Numbered from the stretch's first letter, positions 21,062 to 33,800 are shown. The stretch is 64,000 nucleotides of DNA from Agriotes lineatus (GCA_940337035.1 CALNHX010007658.1:1-64000), one strand, 5' to 3'. Made by a program: numbers and translations. The notes: generated by a model not told the origin, from the sequence alone.

Positions 21062-21344
21062 CGGGTAATATAAAATCTTCCTTCACAAAATGCTTACTGC
21101 AAACTTTCATATGGGCCGACACGGGTTTCCCTATTTTTAGACATGTTTTGCACAAATTTTTATTATTGCGCGGAAAACCGTGCATAGGAACATTGTCCGT
21201 GCAATAATTTTTACACTGCAACACACAACAGTAATTATTACTTTTATTCTTTTTGGTAGAACGGACGCCATTATTATAACCACCGTTCTTCCTAGAGGTA
21301 GTAAAGTCCACTTGCAAAAAGTTTATAACCATATTTTTGTACAA
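21062..21344 (-). CDS. THAP zinc-finger exon (5' coding exon of an apparently broken gene)
   Basis: The minus-strand frame contains CCVLQC, then HGFPRNN, then VCSKHFVKEDFILPG. This is the C2CH pattern of the THAP DNA-binding domain (Cys pair, FP motif, Cys-x2-His-Phe). A donor GTAAGT follows at 21061, and a 166-bp intron with TTGTAG acceptor leads to 20895, where the expected post-THAP segment continues in phase. The nearest copy of exon 2 lacks about 21-27 bp of that segment and has an in-frame TAA further on, so the product is probably not full length. THAP proteins bind specific DNA and are either host regulators or P-element-type transposases. Which applies here cannot be decided. An acceptor near 21300 (CTTTTTGCAAG) could mean the exon does not begin at its ATG. 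Confidence 0.7.
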
Positions 21345-21586
21345 AGCTCCGAATTTAGGTTATTTGCATATTTAATATTTATGTGTACATAGTACAAACA
21401 TTCCTGTGTAATGTAAAAAATGTGTGTAGGCCCTAACAAGAGCATTAATTGTTCTCTCCTTCCATATTACTGGCTCTTAGAAAATATCAAGACCACGCCC
21501 ACAATCGAACTACACATAGACCACGCGCATGCATGTTTGACCTTGGGAAGTGTTCTGCTTTATTATAGAGTTATGATGATGATTAT
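21345..21586. other. Short spacer between the THAP exon and a LINE
   Basis: No feature seen. It should contain the 5' region of the THAP gene, but no TATA box or initiator was convincing. Confidence 0.25.
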
Positions 21587-22683
21587 GATAGGAAGTGTGT
21601 TGTCAAATACGATGGTAATACATCGGGCAACTTTGAGGTTAATTCTGGTGTGCCTCAATGCTCAAATTTGGGACCGGTTTTATTTTTTATTTTATAAATG
21701 ATTTATTGTTCGCCGATCATGCTAAATTTTATTTTAATAGTGAAATAGTTGAAAATTTACTTGAAATACAAAATTATATTAATAACATATATAGATGGAG
21801 TATTCAAAATAAATTATTGAGTTTCGATATCTCTAAATGTTGTATAATATCATATACTCGTAAGCAGTTGCCAATCGTGTTTGCCTACAAAATGAATAAT
21901 GCAATTTCAAAGCGTGTTGCGTCTATTAAAGACGTGGATACTAAATTACAAACTTCATATTGATCATAGTAGTTTCGCAAGCGCTTCGTACTTTGGGGTT
22001 TGTGATAAAACAATGTAAAATATTTAAAAATTGGAGAGTGCTAAAAGTGTTATGTTGTGCACTGGTACGTCCTAAACTTGAATATGCTTCTATAGTTTGG
22101 CGGCCCCAACCCCAGTCACACTTAATTTCCGTGGAAAGGGTACAAAACAAATTGTTACGAAATTTATATTTCATAACGAACAAAACATATCCTGACTATC
22201 ATATCATTAGATGTACACATATGCAAAAATAGTTAGAACTGCCAAGTTTGGAAAGCAGGGGTTGTATACATCTTTAGAGCTATGCTACAAAAATGTGTAT
22301 AATTACATAAATAATGAAGGGTTTGTCCCGCTTTTTACTTTAAACGCACCTCCTAGGCATGTGCGTTTCAGTAATTTATTTTTTGTTACCTTGTATTATA
22401 CCAGAACTCCTATTACCGATAAGCTGAAATTAGCACATCAAGTCTCTTTGCTTCTAGATTAACTTTTCTTATACATTCATACATTAATAGTATACAATTT
22501 TAATAGACAGCTCGTGTTGGTTTGTCCTTATCTTTTCGCGTTTTATTTCATTCCAATTTACAATCATATACTGATATTTTTTCTTATTCAGAATTATTTG
22601 TTAGTTTTGTCTATTACTATTATTATTATTTTCAGAAACATGTAATTAGGCAAAAACCTGTTTTTGAATAATAAATAAATAAA
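21587..22683 (+). pseudogene. 5'-truncated LINE: RT palm, thumb, C-terminus and AATAAA-repeat tail
   Basis: RKCVVKYDG leads into NSGVPQCSNLGPVLF, then after a frameshift FINDLLFADHAKFYF, where the catalytic FADD has become FADH. Downstream are NYINNIYRWSIQNKLLSFDISKC, and in other frames QALRTLGFVIKQCK, VRPKLEYASIVW and the C-terminal block ending HQVSLLLD at 22462. About 220 bp of 3' UTR ends in an (AATAAA)n-like tail at 22683. The order and tail are those of a Jockey/CR1-like non-LTR retrotransposon inserted on the plus strand by target-primed reverse transcription and truncated at its 5' end. Several frameshifts make it inactive. Confidence 0.85.
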
Positions 22684-22908
22684 TTTCTATCGGCGCGTCT
22701 CCCATTGGACGTTTGCGTTTTGGCTCCACCCATAGTTGCGAATTCGCATTACATATGTGAAATGCGCTGACGGGACTTCATTAGACGGGGCACGGGTTCT
22801 AGGAATATTTTGGACCCCAAACAGTAGCAGGTGTGAACTACGACTCTCGACTAGTGTTGGTGGCCCCATGCTCTAAAAGAAGTTGCCTCAAGGGCGACCC
22901 AGGAGAGT

Positions 22909-23073
22909 ATGGACGAGCGCTTACTCAGCATAGTGTTCTCAAGATTCTTACCTTCCCCGGCAGAGCTGTTCCAGCTTGATGAACAGAGAGAGGCGGATCG
23001 ACGAGATGAACAGGAGCGCGTGAGGTATCAAAGCCGTCGTTTGAGGTGTCGATCAGGTAGCCTGATGTACTAG
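22909..23073 (+). CDS. 54-aa hypothetical frame, charged C-terminal half
   Basis: ATG to TAG frame with FLPSPAELFQLDEQREADRR, reminiscent of the N-terminal part of some retroelement Gag proteins but not assignable. It lies in a GC-richer patch with no other coding signal and could be chance. Confidence 0.25.
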   Translation: MDERLLSIVFSRFLPSPAELFQLDEQREADRRDEQERVRYQSRRLRCRSGSLMY

Positions 23074-23588
23074 TATCCGAGACGAGTTGGGCTGTCGATT
23101 GAGGTGTTGGTTCAGGAGCAATCCTGGTCCTAGTATCCGAGACGCGTCAGGTCTTCGTTTGAGGTGCCGGCCAGGCTACACTGAAATACTACCGCGACGA
23201 GCTACCCGAAGCAGACCGCACGGTCGTCCACCCAGTAACACTATCTGGCGGGTTACCCTGTCCCACAAATGCGAGCCTTTAGTGGGTAGGCTGCGCAGTC
23301 GTGGGCAAGGATGCCGCAGATAGAAGTGTGGAAACTTCAGAAATGTGTGGTAAAGGGTTCATTCTCGATAATTACTCGTCAAACGTTTACACGAGTACTA
23401 CCGAAGATCAGCAAGCTTCGAGTACAGCGGTTCCTTGATATTTAGGTGCCTGAGTACTCCAGTAATCTACTGGTCAACGAGGATAAGGACTCGTAGTGGC
23501 AGCGGTTAGTCATATACAGGCCTGAAAAGTCACTAGGGGTAGGATATACCTCGAAACCGCACCTGGTTTAAAACGGTACGGTACGTAT

Positions 23589-23741
23589 CTGGTGGCGTCC
23601 CGAAAGGGAGGGGGGGTTATATGCTTCATTACCGATGCATCTCAATCATAAGAGGCTTCAATGTGTGTTGGTGCCCCCCACCCCTTGAGTTGAGGTCCGG
23701 GGTTCTTTGAACCCTCTGAACCCCCTTTAGTTCCGCCACTG
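23589..23741. repeat. Small element with GTGGCG...CCGCCAC ends
   Basis: The right end reads, reversed, CAGTGGCGGAACTAAAGGGGG, a common class II terminal pattern. The left end CTGGTGGCGTCCCGAAAGGG is a weaker match. No target duplication is visible. Confidence 0.35.
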
Positions 23742-24756
23742 AGAAGCGGAAGTGCTTCTACAGTCACAAACTAGACCATAGCAACAGCAACAACAGCCGA
23801 ACAACTAGCATCACTTGATATGCTACCGTAAAATTGATATAATTTTATATAGCATACATAAGTGGTTGTGTTTAGAGTCAAATATGAACTTTATTCAGTC
23901 AAATTATAAAAGCCACCATAATCAAAATATTTAAACCCGAGATTGTTTAGTTCGATACGATCAGCTAAATTAAACTTTCTTAGAACCCATTAAACTAATT
24001 AAGAGTCTCAAATTTAGAGAAAGTGTTATTAATCATAAATAAATCCTTCTGTGAACAATTTAGATATAGATTCTTTAGTAATACATATAGTATGAGCACA
24101 AAGTAAATTTATTAGAAGAAACTATGGAGTTTGCTTTTCTTTATACTTTTTAAATTGTTTTCTACTTTATTTAATCGACCAATTTCTATTCAAACCTCAA
24201 AATTAATTTGGTGTAATACATTCTATCGTGTGTTAAAAAAACTCATTTAGAGCAAGCCTTGGAAAGAAAGATAAAAAATCTAGTCATGTCTTAACTTAAG
24301 TCTGTAGGTGAATGTCAGACTGCATTTTGTTTATGAAAACATTTGTCACTGTGACAGGCCTAAATGTACACTGCATTAAGTTTACTTGTATCAAGCAAAA
24401 AGGAAAATAAGATGGCATTTATACAACAACACAACAACGAGTGTATTAATCATAACAATCAATAAAAATTAATTTTATTAAGTGTTTGTATATTTTTAAG
24501 AAAATACTTCAAGATCAAGATGTAATTTAGTTCTCTTTGACTTATGGTAGTTTATTTGCTTCAATGGGTATGTATCAAGTTATGGCAAACTTCAATTTAA
24601 TAATGGCATGCTGCAAATTAGTTTTTTTTAAACACACGATATTATACTTGTCTTGTCATGCGATTATTACATAGAAAAACATAACTGAACTTGTGACGCA
24701 GACATAAGTGAAACTGCAGATTCTTTAGAGGTCAAATCCTATTCGTCAGCCCCAAT

Positions 24757-25112
24757 TACGTGTCTGGGCAGTATAGTATCAGTACAGGATGTAGAACAAA
24801 AAATTCACAAATCAAGAGCAGCTTTCTGCCACACGTGCAATGTGTGATGACCAAAACACATAAGGTACAAACAAAAGTAAACCATTGTTACCGTATGCTT
24901 GTGAAACGTGGTGTGTAACTAGTGTTATAGAACAGAAGTTACAATGATTCGTAAATAGATGTCTCAGACACATTTTGCGGATCTAGTGGCCAGAAAGGAT
25001 ATCGATCTTTCGAGGAGAATTGAACAGCAAGAGATAAACACTGAAATTTGGAGACGAAAGTATGGTTGGCTGGGGCATACACTAAGGAAAAATGGCAAGG
25101 AATCATTCCGTC
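24757..25112 (+). pseudogene. LINE reverse transcriptase C-terminal fragment
   Basis: In order: TCLGSIVSVQDVEQKIHKSR, YACETWCVTSVIEQKLQ, stop, FVNRCLRHILRI, stop, and after a frame change RRIEQQEINTEIWRRKYGWLGHTLRKNGK. These are the YLGS, CETW, NRCLR.IL and GW.GHTLRK blocks at the end of endonuclease-RT LINE proteins. At least two stops and one frameshift are present. The preceding palm is absent. Confidence 0.85.
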
Positions 25113-28100
25113 TTCTTAAATTCACAACATAAGTTCAAAAGAAAATATAATTACTATTTCTTTGTATTGTAATGGTTCACTGCCCATAGAAATTCTGATT
25201 ACCTAATTAACTTAATGAATAAAGTCAACATGAGCACAGAATTAAATATTGTATCTATTGTAAGATAATCAGTACTTTACATTAATAAATACACTTGATG
25301 TGAGTAGCAGCATTTGAGGGATGAAAGTTAGCATGAAATAAAGCAGGTTTCAGGCGGGTTACGTTCAGAGTTTCAGATATGATTAATGGTCGGGAGGGCC
25401 AATGCAATTTAATTTGTAACTGACGGAATTGAGCTTACTAATGTCAGACATAATACGAATAAAATTATACCCAATGTACCCAAGTACAGAATGAATATGA
25501 GCGTTATGTATTAAAAGTGTATAAGCCAGCAAAAGGCAAATTAGCCGAAAGGTAAACGAAATAGTGCTAGCAAAATAATAATTGAAAAGAGCAATCAAAA
25601 ATTGAAGGCAGCCGATCGCAAGACAATTAGTGAGACGTTAACTGAACTCCAAGTGTATTAGTTCGTTATAAACACAAGTGATTTAAAATCAGAGAAAGTG
25701 TAGTAACATTTATTCCAACAAAAAGACAATTTTAGTAGTTAGGCAAAGACGTGACATCAAAACTGTAGTCCATAAGGTTAAACATGTTATCAATCGTACT
25801 TTCTTTTATAAAAATTGAAAATCTAGTTGCTAAGTTACATGACAGTCTTTTGTTAATAATAACTAAACAAGCTTTAAAAAAGGTGTGTTGGGGCAACATT
25901 GAGCTTTTCAATTTATCACATAAAATTATAAATAAAAAGCCTGTTTTATACCATTTGTACATAAAGTTATTCATCAGTGTGCATGGCATCTGTGGGTATA
26001 GTTTGCTAGGTGTCCAAGTGCGAGTGACTTCGGGGGCCCATTTCCTTAAGTAAGCTGCATCGTCCAGCGAAAATAGTGCCTGCTACGTGTAGAAGGGACC
26101 TTCAGGAGCCCGTATGTGTAGAAATCCCAACCAACAAACCTTTCCCAAGTGCATAATCCCCGTGGCATAATTGAAGAGTGTATCCAGGGTCCGAGAGGTC
26201 TCTGATTAACGTAGGATTCCACAGGAAGCCTTTGCTGCAGCCTCAGAATTCGCGGGGTTCGTCAAGTTGAGACTGTCTACGAGGTGTAGCGCCAAATTCC
26301 AGTTATCCAGATCCGTCCGTTTTCGAGAAATTCAGTTAGCGTCCTTTGAAAATTCAGGATGACGCGGCGTTTTTCAGTTTTGACCGGATGTAGAACAAAA
26401 AACAATCACGCGTGGGTTCTACGTCACACTAAAAACAAAACGAGCTTAGCAGTTGCTACGTCACAGTATTAATATTTACCTAATGCTTCATTGCCATTTT
26501 GGTGTTTTAAATTTCAATTTACGCTGTTTCTTGCTACCACAGATTATTTTGTTGCTGAGTCAAAGTTAGATGTTATCTAGACGTCAGATGGAAATTGTGC
26601 ATTTGCCCTAATACCGGAAGTAAATTGACATACAACACGTTATTTGTCTTACAAAATTTTTCTTAATTTTATAAACCTATACCCTGAAGCAAGTTTGTCT
26701 CATGTTCTACGGAGCTAAGCCCGAATTTATGGCAGATAGATAAAATAAGAAAAGGGCAATAAACCATTTATTTGTCGTAATTACTATTTCACTCTTTTAA
26801 TTTGCCTTGAGTTTTGACGGGCAGGTTCGTAATTGAATCCAATACAATTTATAAAGTGTAGTATCCCTTGCCATTTATTATTTTATTTAAAAACTATTAT
26901 ATATTTTATTAGGCTGGACTATTACAGTATATCTCTCATTTTTATCGACTAAGTTTTTAAGTTATCAACAATTGTGACGTAACATATATCTCTTTGTGGG
27001 ACATCTCCGTCATTGAGTATCTTCGTTTTGGTATGTTTGCGAGTTCTAGCTCAATGGCAATGAAGAAATAGCTAAGTACCTATCTGTTAGTATTTTCATT
27101 ACGAGAATGAAAAGTTTTTCAGTCATCCTCAACTTGTGAACTTGAAAATAATGTCTTAATCTGATGGTTAGTTGACATTATCATTCCTGCCTTGTATCAA
27201 ACCTAGTGTTCCAGCTACCACAAGCTACAAATATTGCTCCAGTATTTTCTAAATACGTTGGTTACAGCGTTTATTGGCTATAAAATATTCATTCTATACC
27301 CTGCTATAACAAAAAGTTTGTGACGACTAATATTCACCTGCAAGCTGTCAAAACTTCTAGCACAAATACAATTTACCAGGAAGGTACCATTACAATATGT
27401 AATTTATGTATCGTGGTACATTAAGTAATGATTGTAAAATTTATGGAGTTCTAGCAGCAAAGAAATAATTTATGTATAATCATAAAACCGTATCTTGGGA
27501 TATGAGGCTATAATATCATGAAAATAAAATTTATCGGCAGAAAGGGAGTGACAACAGTAAGTTATAATTATATCCGATATCGGATTAGTCTACAATGTAA
27601 AAACGAATTGATTCAGTATAGAAAATAAACGACAATTATTAAAATTGTTTAACAATTCTTTTTTAATATTATAGGAGCATAAGGATTTCTGTGTACTACA
27701 GATTTCCATGTTTTTTTGTTTTTGTAAAGCAAACTGTAACTTTAATTGACATCTAAACAAATATTTGTCTTTTTTCGTATCTATTGGGTCGTCTCCCGGA
27801 TAAGAATGTAGTTACACGGGGTATCTATATTCTTAAAAAATCAGGTGGGTAAACTCATATTTTTACGCGATGTTGCTATTGTGCCAAAACATTAAATTAT
27901 AACCCCCCCCCCCCTCCACCCGCCCTATAATATTTTCGGAGCCTATTAACGTTATTTAAAACAGTACGACTAGAATAGACCTCCTAACAGAATAACACCA
28001 TAATGTGAAAACCCACCATTTGCTCACGAGTTCATGGTAATCACTATGACGCATTGTTAAAATCTCGACCTCTGTAGCAGGAAACTAATGGACACGACTT

Positions 28101-28934
28101 GTGCATATTGAACAACAAAAATATATCCAGACAGTAATTAAACAAAACTTCCTGCAACATACGTAACAACAAAGATAACAACGAATATTTTCAGTTTTAA
28201 CGGCACAGTTTGACATTGGGATTTTACCTTATTAAATGCGATAATGTATAAGAAACAACTAATCGCGAAAATTTAGCTGTAGCTTTCCTTTTAAATAATC
28301 GGAAGGTCATTGGTTTAATGTGGTATAATTAGTGTAACATTTAAATTATTATTTCATTTGCGTTGCTGCTCTGTTTTGTGGTATATTCGTTAATGAATTC
28401 TGTTATGTAATTATTGCTTAGCCAATAAATCCCTTCGCCTGCAACAATGCTCAAATGTAAAATATTTGCTTCAAATATTTATTAATGGGAAGCAGTATAC
28501 ATTGTAAGATTGTAACTAAAAACATAGTTTGCTGTACACATCTAAAGCTCGTTAACTTACTATTTTTATTTTCTGTATTTTTACATAAACCATTTATCTT
28601 TTAGTGTGTACAAGAAAAATTTTTTCAAGGAAATGCAGATTTGTTTGAAAGTATGAATGTTTTGCATAGAAAGAGCCCCATCTCTATTTAGAAAGAATTG
28701 AGAAAATATAAGTAATCAACCAAGTATTTATCACACTCGATGCCACAAGTTATCAATTGGCGTCATCATAATTTTTAATTCATCATTTCTCAAATGGCCT
28801 ACTACTTCATTTCAGCAAGTTGCTATACTATTGTGACTCTTTTTTAATTTTAATAATTGCCGTATCTGTTAAATTACTTGAATCAAATATAGATCAAAAG
28901 AAATGATAGGTTTCTGCTTATAGAATTAAATACA
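25113..28934. other. 3.8 kb without recognisable genes
   Basis: AT-rich. Frames at 25732-25989 and 25784-26053 overlap on opposite strands and lack domains. 26030-26380 is GC-richer but unassigned. A 13-base C run lies at 27903-27915. No exon or transposon ends were convincing. Confidence 0.4.
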
Positions 28935-29330
28935 GCGAAATTGCTGGTAAATAAATAGAAATGGAGATACGAGTAGATACAAGACATTAGTGCCAAGATA
29001 AGCGGAAATTCGAAGTGACCACTATCTAGTGAGAATGAACATGTAAAATAAAGAAGAAGAAAATTTAGACAAAAGAGGAACGTTAAGGACAAACTAAAGA
29101 GCCATAAACTGAAAATGATAAACAGCCTTTCATGTAAAAGAATTGCTAAGAATCACTATACAGAAAGCTACAGATACAAAAAAGGTAAATGAGATAGAAG
29201 AAGAATGGACAAACTTCAAAGACGCCATACTAAATGCCGCAGAAGAGAACTGTGGTGTATTAGGAGTAACAGATACCGATTTAAAAAGAACGGAACGAAA
29301 CTTGTATTGCGACTTGACGTCACGCGTCAG
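28935..29330 (+). pseudogene. LINE APE-endonuclease end and linker fragment
   Basis: SDHYLVRMNM carries the SDH motif that closes the apurinic-like endonuclease domain of LINEs; VDTRH precedes it in another frame. Downstream come the basic linker KDKLKSHKLKMINSLS and, in the frame at 29143, EIEEEWTNFKDAILNAAEEN, the usual helix before the RT. Stops and frameshifts occur throughout. The palm is missing. Confidence 0.75.
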
Positions 29331-30143
29331 GTAGCTTTAAGGGCAGTTTGATAAAAGTTCCAACCTCCGCAGCTGATTCGACGAGAATTGTATTTATTTT
29401 GGTATGTCTAATATAGCCTCATACTGTTTGATTTATTGTGAAGCAAAATGCAGCAAGCGTTTTCAGGTACGTGCGAAAGCTTCTTTTCAGAGAAAATAGA
29501 AGAGAGGCAATTCCAATTTTCGCGTCTTGGAAACGCAAAGCTCCTGACGCCCTGATAAAGGTTTTCCATGGTGGAACATTCTCATCAGATCACCGACCAA
29601 TGAGCATCATGATGGGTCAAACTCAATAATACGAATTTTTTGCTGTATCTACTAATTTGACCACCATAAGAGAGTCCGGCACGTTGGTTTAGGACTCGTC
29701 CCCTTCCCGCTAGTTAGTCGTGCAACTCTGTTAGAGGTCGTAACCGTGGATTCGCCTGCAAAAAATTCGTTGTCGTTCTTGATAGAGTAAGGATTTATTT
29801 ACTTAGCCTGACTAAAGACTTTAATTTCACCCTCGACCTTTCTACTTCCCTTAAGCCATTTGTCTACGTAATTTTTCTATGTGCTGTTTGCACTTGTAAT
29901 TCTATCTTTTAACTTTAGATTTAGTTTCTTCTTCAAAATCCGACATCGAAAAGTATATCCTAGTCTTTTCAGTTAATTCTTCCAATCTTCAAATTATGCA
30001 ATTCTATAAAATATAACTAATAATAGTTTCTACACTATTATGTAGTAAAAAGGAACTCTTAATCAAATAACTGATCACTAAATTTTCATAAAGTAAATAT
30101 GTTGTAAACCAAAATAATATACAATACGACCTTCTTAGATAAA
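29331..30143. other. Spacer, no gene recognised
   Basis: A 63-codon frame at 29438-29629 has no domain. The rest is AT-rich. Confidence 0.3.
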
Positions 30144-30632
30144 TTATAGATTAATACTGATATTAGTAAACGAGTTTAGTATTATACACTGCTTGAAGCT
30201 TCCGCGGTGACTCGAATTATTCTTGTTAAAGTAGAATTTTGGCTTAGATCGAGTAGTATTTGAGGATAAATACCCAACAATCTCTGGATTAATGTGCCTT
30301 TCATCTTGTGAACTCGAGCAAGAATCCACACGATGCGATGGTCATGCTCTTTGGTAGCTCGTGCCGTTTGAGTACCCTTAGAACGAGAATACTTAGGCAG
30401 ATTTGGTCTTGTTGCTGTTTGTGCACCCATATTCACTAACGTTTCGCAAGACATTGCAGCTTGCATCATCAGAGTGAAAGTCGCACTAAGAAATGAAGGT
30501 CAGTGTGGGGCTATTTTTAGTCCTCTGTGTCAGGCGTGCGGAGTGACGTAACGCTGATTGGTCGTTCAAGTGCAACGTAATCCGTGAGGCGTGGCCGTAT
30601 GACGCACAATGGTTGTAATGCGTTAGATTTAA
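30144..30632 (-). mobile_element. Penelope-like element 3' segment, inverted copy
   Basis: 30511-30632 is the reverse complement of 31919-32043 at about 90% identity. On the minus strand it continues with TCTGATGATGCAAGCTGC and TTGCGAAACG, typical of the region after the stop codon of Penelope-like elements. The 95-aa minus frame through it (30182-30469) is part of this non-coding tail and is not counted as a gene. Confidence 0.65.
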
Positions 30633-31480
30633 ATGCTAACTTACACCATCATCCAATGTAAAAAGCAACAGTTCTCCAGACTTGGCGGCTAGAGCCGTTC
30701 GGTATCTCAGGTGCAGAAAATCTAGACAGAGAAAAGGTACATCTATTTGACTCTCTACAAAAGAAATGATACACAACTACTGTCCGCGGTGCTCCTTGAA
30801 TTTATGCAAGCCTTCGATTTGCGTAGTTCCGGGAATTGCTTCTTGCACTCCTTCAGGAAGCACTTCAGGATATAAATTGTATAATTTTATATAACCAGGT
30901 TGTTTTACTGAAGCGGGTTTACAGTTGATGAAAGGAGAGGAAGGATTTTGATAAAAAGTGACTGGAGTGGAAAGGCATAACTACCCCGTAGACATTCTTA
31001 GCCTGCGTCGGTCACAAGTGAATACACTTCAGAGTTTCGAAGTATATTAAAAATTATTAAACAAATACAGCCTTTATATACAATTGCATGTGTGCCATGT
31101 TGCTGCTTTTTGAACTCAAAACCTAGTATTGGTATAGGCACGAAAAAAATGACGTGCGCATAATAACACTTCGCCGGTCAACAATGTGTGTAAATCTGAC
31201 TTAGTGATAGTATTAAATATGCGACAGTCTGCATAAAACTTACTTATCGTAACGTAACTCGACCCAGTAAGCCGATACTAGCTAAGTCTTGTAAACAAAT
31301 ATTGTAATTGGCACATGCCGTGATCTAGTTTAATATTCTAATTGACGCACTTTTGTGTACGTATGATTTTACTTAATTTCATTTATTCCATGTTCAAACA
31401 TTAGTTTGGACAACTACTGCCATATGAAAAGCTCTAGACAAGACCATGGCACAAAAGACTAAAGAAGAATCCCCACCTCT
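30633..31480. other. DNA between the Penelope arms, no RT recognised
   Basis: This is where the Penelope reverse transcriptase would be expected if the element were intact. No RT motif was seen, so most of the element is deleted or too decayed to read. Confidence 0.4.
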
Positions 31481-32045
31481 GGAAGACTTCTCATTTCTAC
31501 CTTTCGTTAGAGGCTCGACTGATAAGATAGGACGTGTCCTGAAACGATGCAAAATCAAAACTGTGTTTACGACCGATGAAGCTTTGGGTAACGGCTTCAG
31601 ATTCCTAGTTTAAAAACCGCTGGCGTATATCGCATTCCTTGTTCTTCTGCTCCAGTTACATTGAACAGACTGGTTGTTTCGTTGATCTAAGACTTCAAGA
31701 ACATAAAGGCGATTGCAAACACAAACGCATTACAAACTCAGCCGCAGCTGAGCATACATCTACAAATGGGCACACCTTAGAATTTGAGCACGCCAGAGTT
31801 TTTAAGAATATCTCACTACTTCCCGCGAGCGATACGTGAAGCCATAGAAATAGAAAAGCTTCCAAATAATGTAAACACCGAAGATGGTTTCCAGCTTAGT
31901 AAAACGTCAACCCCTGTGATACACAATCTAAAGCATTCCAACCACTGTGCGTCATACGGCCATGCCTCATGGATTACGCTGCACTTGAACGGCCAATCTG
32001 CGTTACGTCACTCCGCGCGCCTGACACAGAGGACTAAAATTAGTC
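31481..32045 (+). pseudogene. Penelope-like element, linker and GIY-YIG endonuclease end
   Basis: FLPFVRGSTDKIGRVLKRC is the conserved linker between RT and endonuclease. LKTAGVYRIPC then, after a frameshift, CSSYIEQTGCFVDLRLQEHK gives the GIY-YIG nuclease core (here GVY...YIE, the second motif's Gly replaced by Glu). EHTSTNGHTLEFEHARV and, in a third frame, REAIEIEKLPNNVN and QLSKTSTPVIHNLKH complete the C-terminus near 31935. GIY-YIG nuclease would nick the target for integration. Two or more frameshifts and the missing RT show this copy is dead. Its 3' flank is the right-hand arm of an inverted repeat with 30511-30632. Confidence 0.85.
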
Positions 32046-33583
32046 GTTTCGCGCCGCTATTAGCCCGAATGGAGGTTAGGGATTTTTATTTCATATTAAC
32101 CGAAATCAACATGTTTTTTGCAAACTAATTTTTGTGTGATTTACCTTATGTTCTTATTCTTTTTAATATAAGTAGTTAAATAGCCTCCGTCTTTTATTAC
32201 TCAGCCCATTTTTTATAGATGTTTATGGTACGCGCACTTAGTTACGACGGAACGACAAACGGACCAGCCTGGAACCCCTAAATGAAACACATGTACGATA
32301 CATTATAATTTAAAGCTTAATTTATAGATTTTTTCGGAAAGAAAGTAGCTCTTTTCCGACCTAGTGCAAGAAGGACATACTTCCCGGTCTAGGCCGGGAA
32401 ATGACATATTAACGTAAAAACCACATATGCTTTGGAAGGTTACAGTTGAATATTACCATGGCAATAAAGTAATGGCATTTAGTTGACGTTTGCGTTTTAA
32501 AAATTTGCACCGTTTGCACGGTTTAGTCAGGATTGTTGTGCTAAATAATTGAAAGTAGCACCGAAGGTGAGGTAGAAAATGTGCCTAATGAAATTATCAA
32601 TGCAGCACCTTCTGCTACAGAACAATTACTGCCTCAAAATCAAAATCTAGGTACGAAAACGTTTATAATATGTTTATCAAGTGGGTGAAAACAGTTACCG
32701 AAAATATAATTTTGGCCTATTTAGCAGAAAAACAATTGTGAAGCCCTCAAGCCTGTAGAGCACGTACTCTATGCTGCAAAGGACCATTTTAGTGAAAAAA
32801 ATTAAACATAGCCAAATTTCCAAAGGTTATCGCATTTCTTAAAAAGACGGACGTTGGTTATAGGGCAAAAAATTAGCCGTCTTTAGCAAGGAGTAGATAA
32901 TAGTAAATTATGTTATAGAAAAAGTTATATTTTATGTGGGGTGGCTGGACGGTTTATCTGCCCCCCCCCCCACCTATTTTGATCACTTTTCGATAATTTG
33001 GAGAGATGTTAAGGATCATTTTAGCCTTTACATTTCTTCTGAGGGGCGAGAGAGGTGAAACGTTCTAGAACATGAACATCTGTAGCAAGAAGGTAGATTT
33101 GGGGGGTGGGGGGGATTTGCCCCTTTAAATTGGAAAAAAATCATTAAAAGTGATCGATTTTTTCGGTTTTTTTCGCAATTTTGTTCACTTATTTTCTACA
33201 TATTCCAGCTTTACACAATTTAAACAACTTGGAAACACAGAAACCCCGCCTAGAACACCAACAAGTTGACTCTACGATCGCTACATATGTACTGAGGGAA
33301 AATTCTTGTGCGAACCTGCGCGCGCGCGAGGTATTGAAAGCGCCAGCGTGGTATCTATTGGGTCCCATTTTCGTCGAGGGTAAAGCCTGAGCTATGTGCA
33401 AATTGCTACCTCGCCACCTACAAAATGTCGTGAGACAATGGATTACTTAACTGCCGATTTCTCGTATTTTAATGACGATTTCGAAGTAATTTAAAGCCGA
33501 TTTCAAATAAAATCGAGTTTTAATACTTCCAGCACTGTGAGGCGGTGTTGATAAAACAAACAGCAGTGAACTGCATAATTAGC
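32046..33583. other. Spacer with a possible short coding exon and C/G homopolymers
   Basis: At about 32553-32655 a frame reads ESSTEGEVENVPNEIINAAP and ends before CTAG|GTACGA, a possible donor, but has no clear acceptor. C and G runs lie at 32961-32971 and near 33100. No function is assigned. Confidence 0.25.
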
Positions 33584-33585
33584 TA

Positions 33586-33798
33586 AAGTAGGGACAAGAA
33601 ATCAGACGACAAACGTCATCAAGAGTAATGACGTTATAAACATAGTATAGTAATTGATTAAGCTTAAACCAAACGCATGATTTAAAATGAGCTGTACAGA
33701 AGAAAATAAATATCGGTACTGTAAATCTAATGGTGGTATTTATGACGCCACTAAAATTTGCTTGGTGGCGCACGTCGTCTGATTTCTTGTCCCTACTT
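33586..33798. mobile_element. 213-bp MITE with TA target duplication
   Basis: AAGTAGGGACAAGAAATCAG at the left end is the exact reverse complement of the right end. Both sides are flanked by TA. TA target and length suggest a Tc1/mariner-derived MITE. Confidence 0.8.
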
Positions 33799-33800
33799 TA

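Larger units (their letters stand above)
22684..24756. other. Unassigned DNA, partly GC-richer
   Basis: 22690-23600 is less AT-rich, with partially repeated GTATCCGAGACG and TTGAGGTG motifs (about 23030-23180), and holds the 54-aa frame at 22909 and the small repeat at 23589. 23750-24750 is AT-rich with no signal. Confidence 0.35.
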
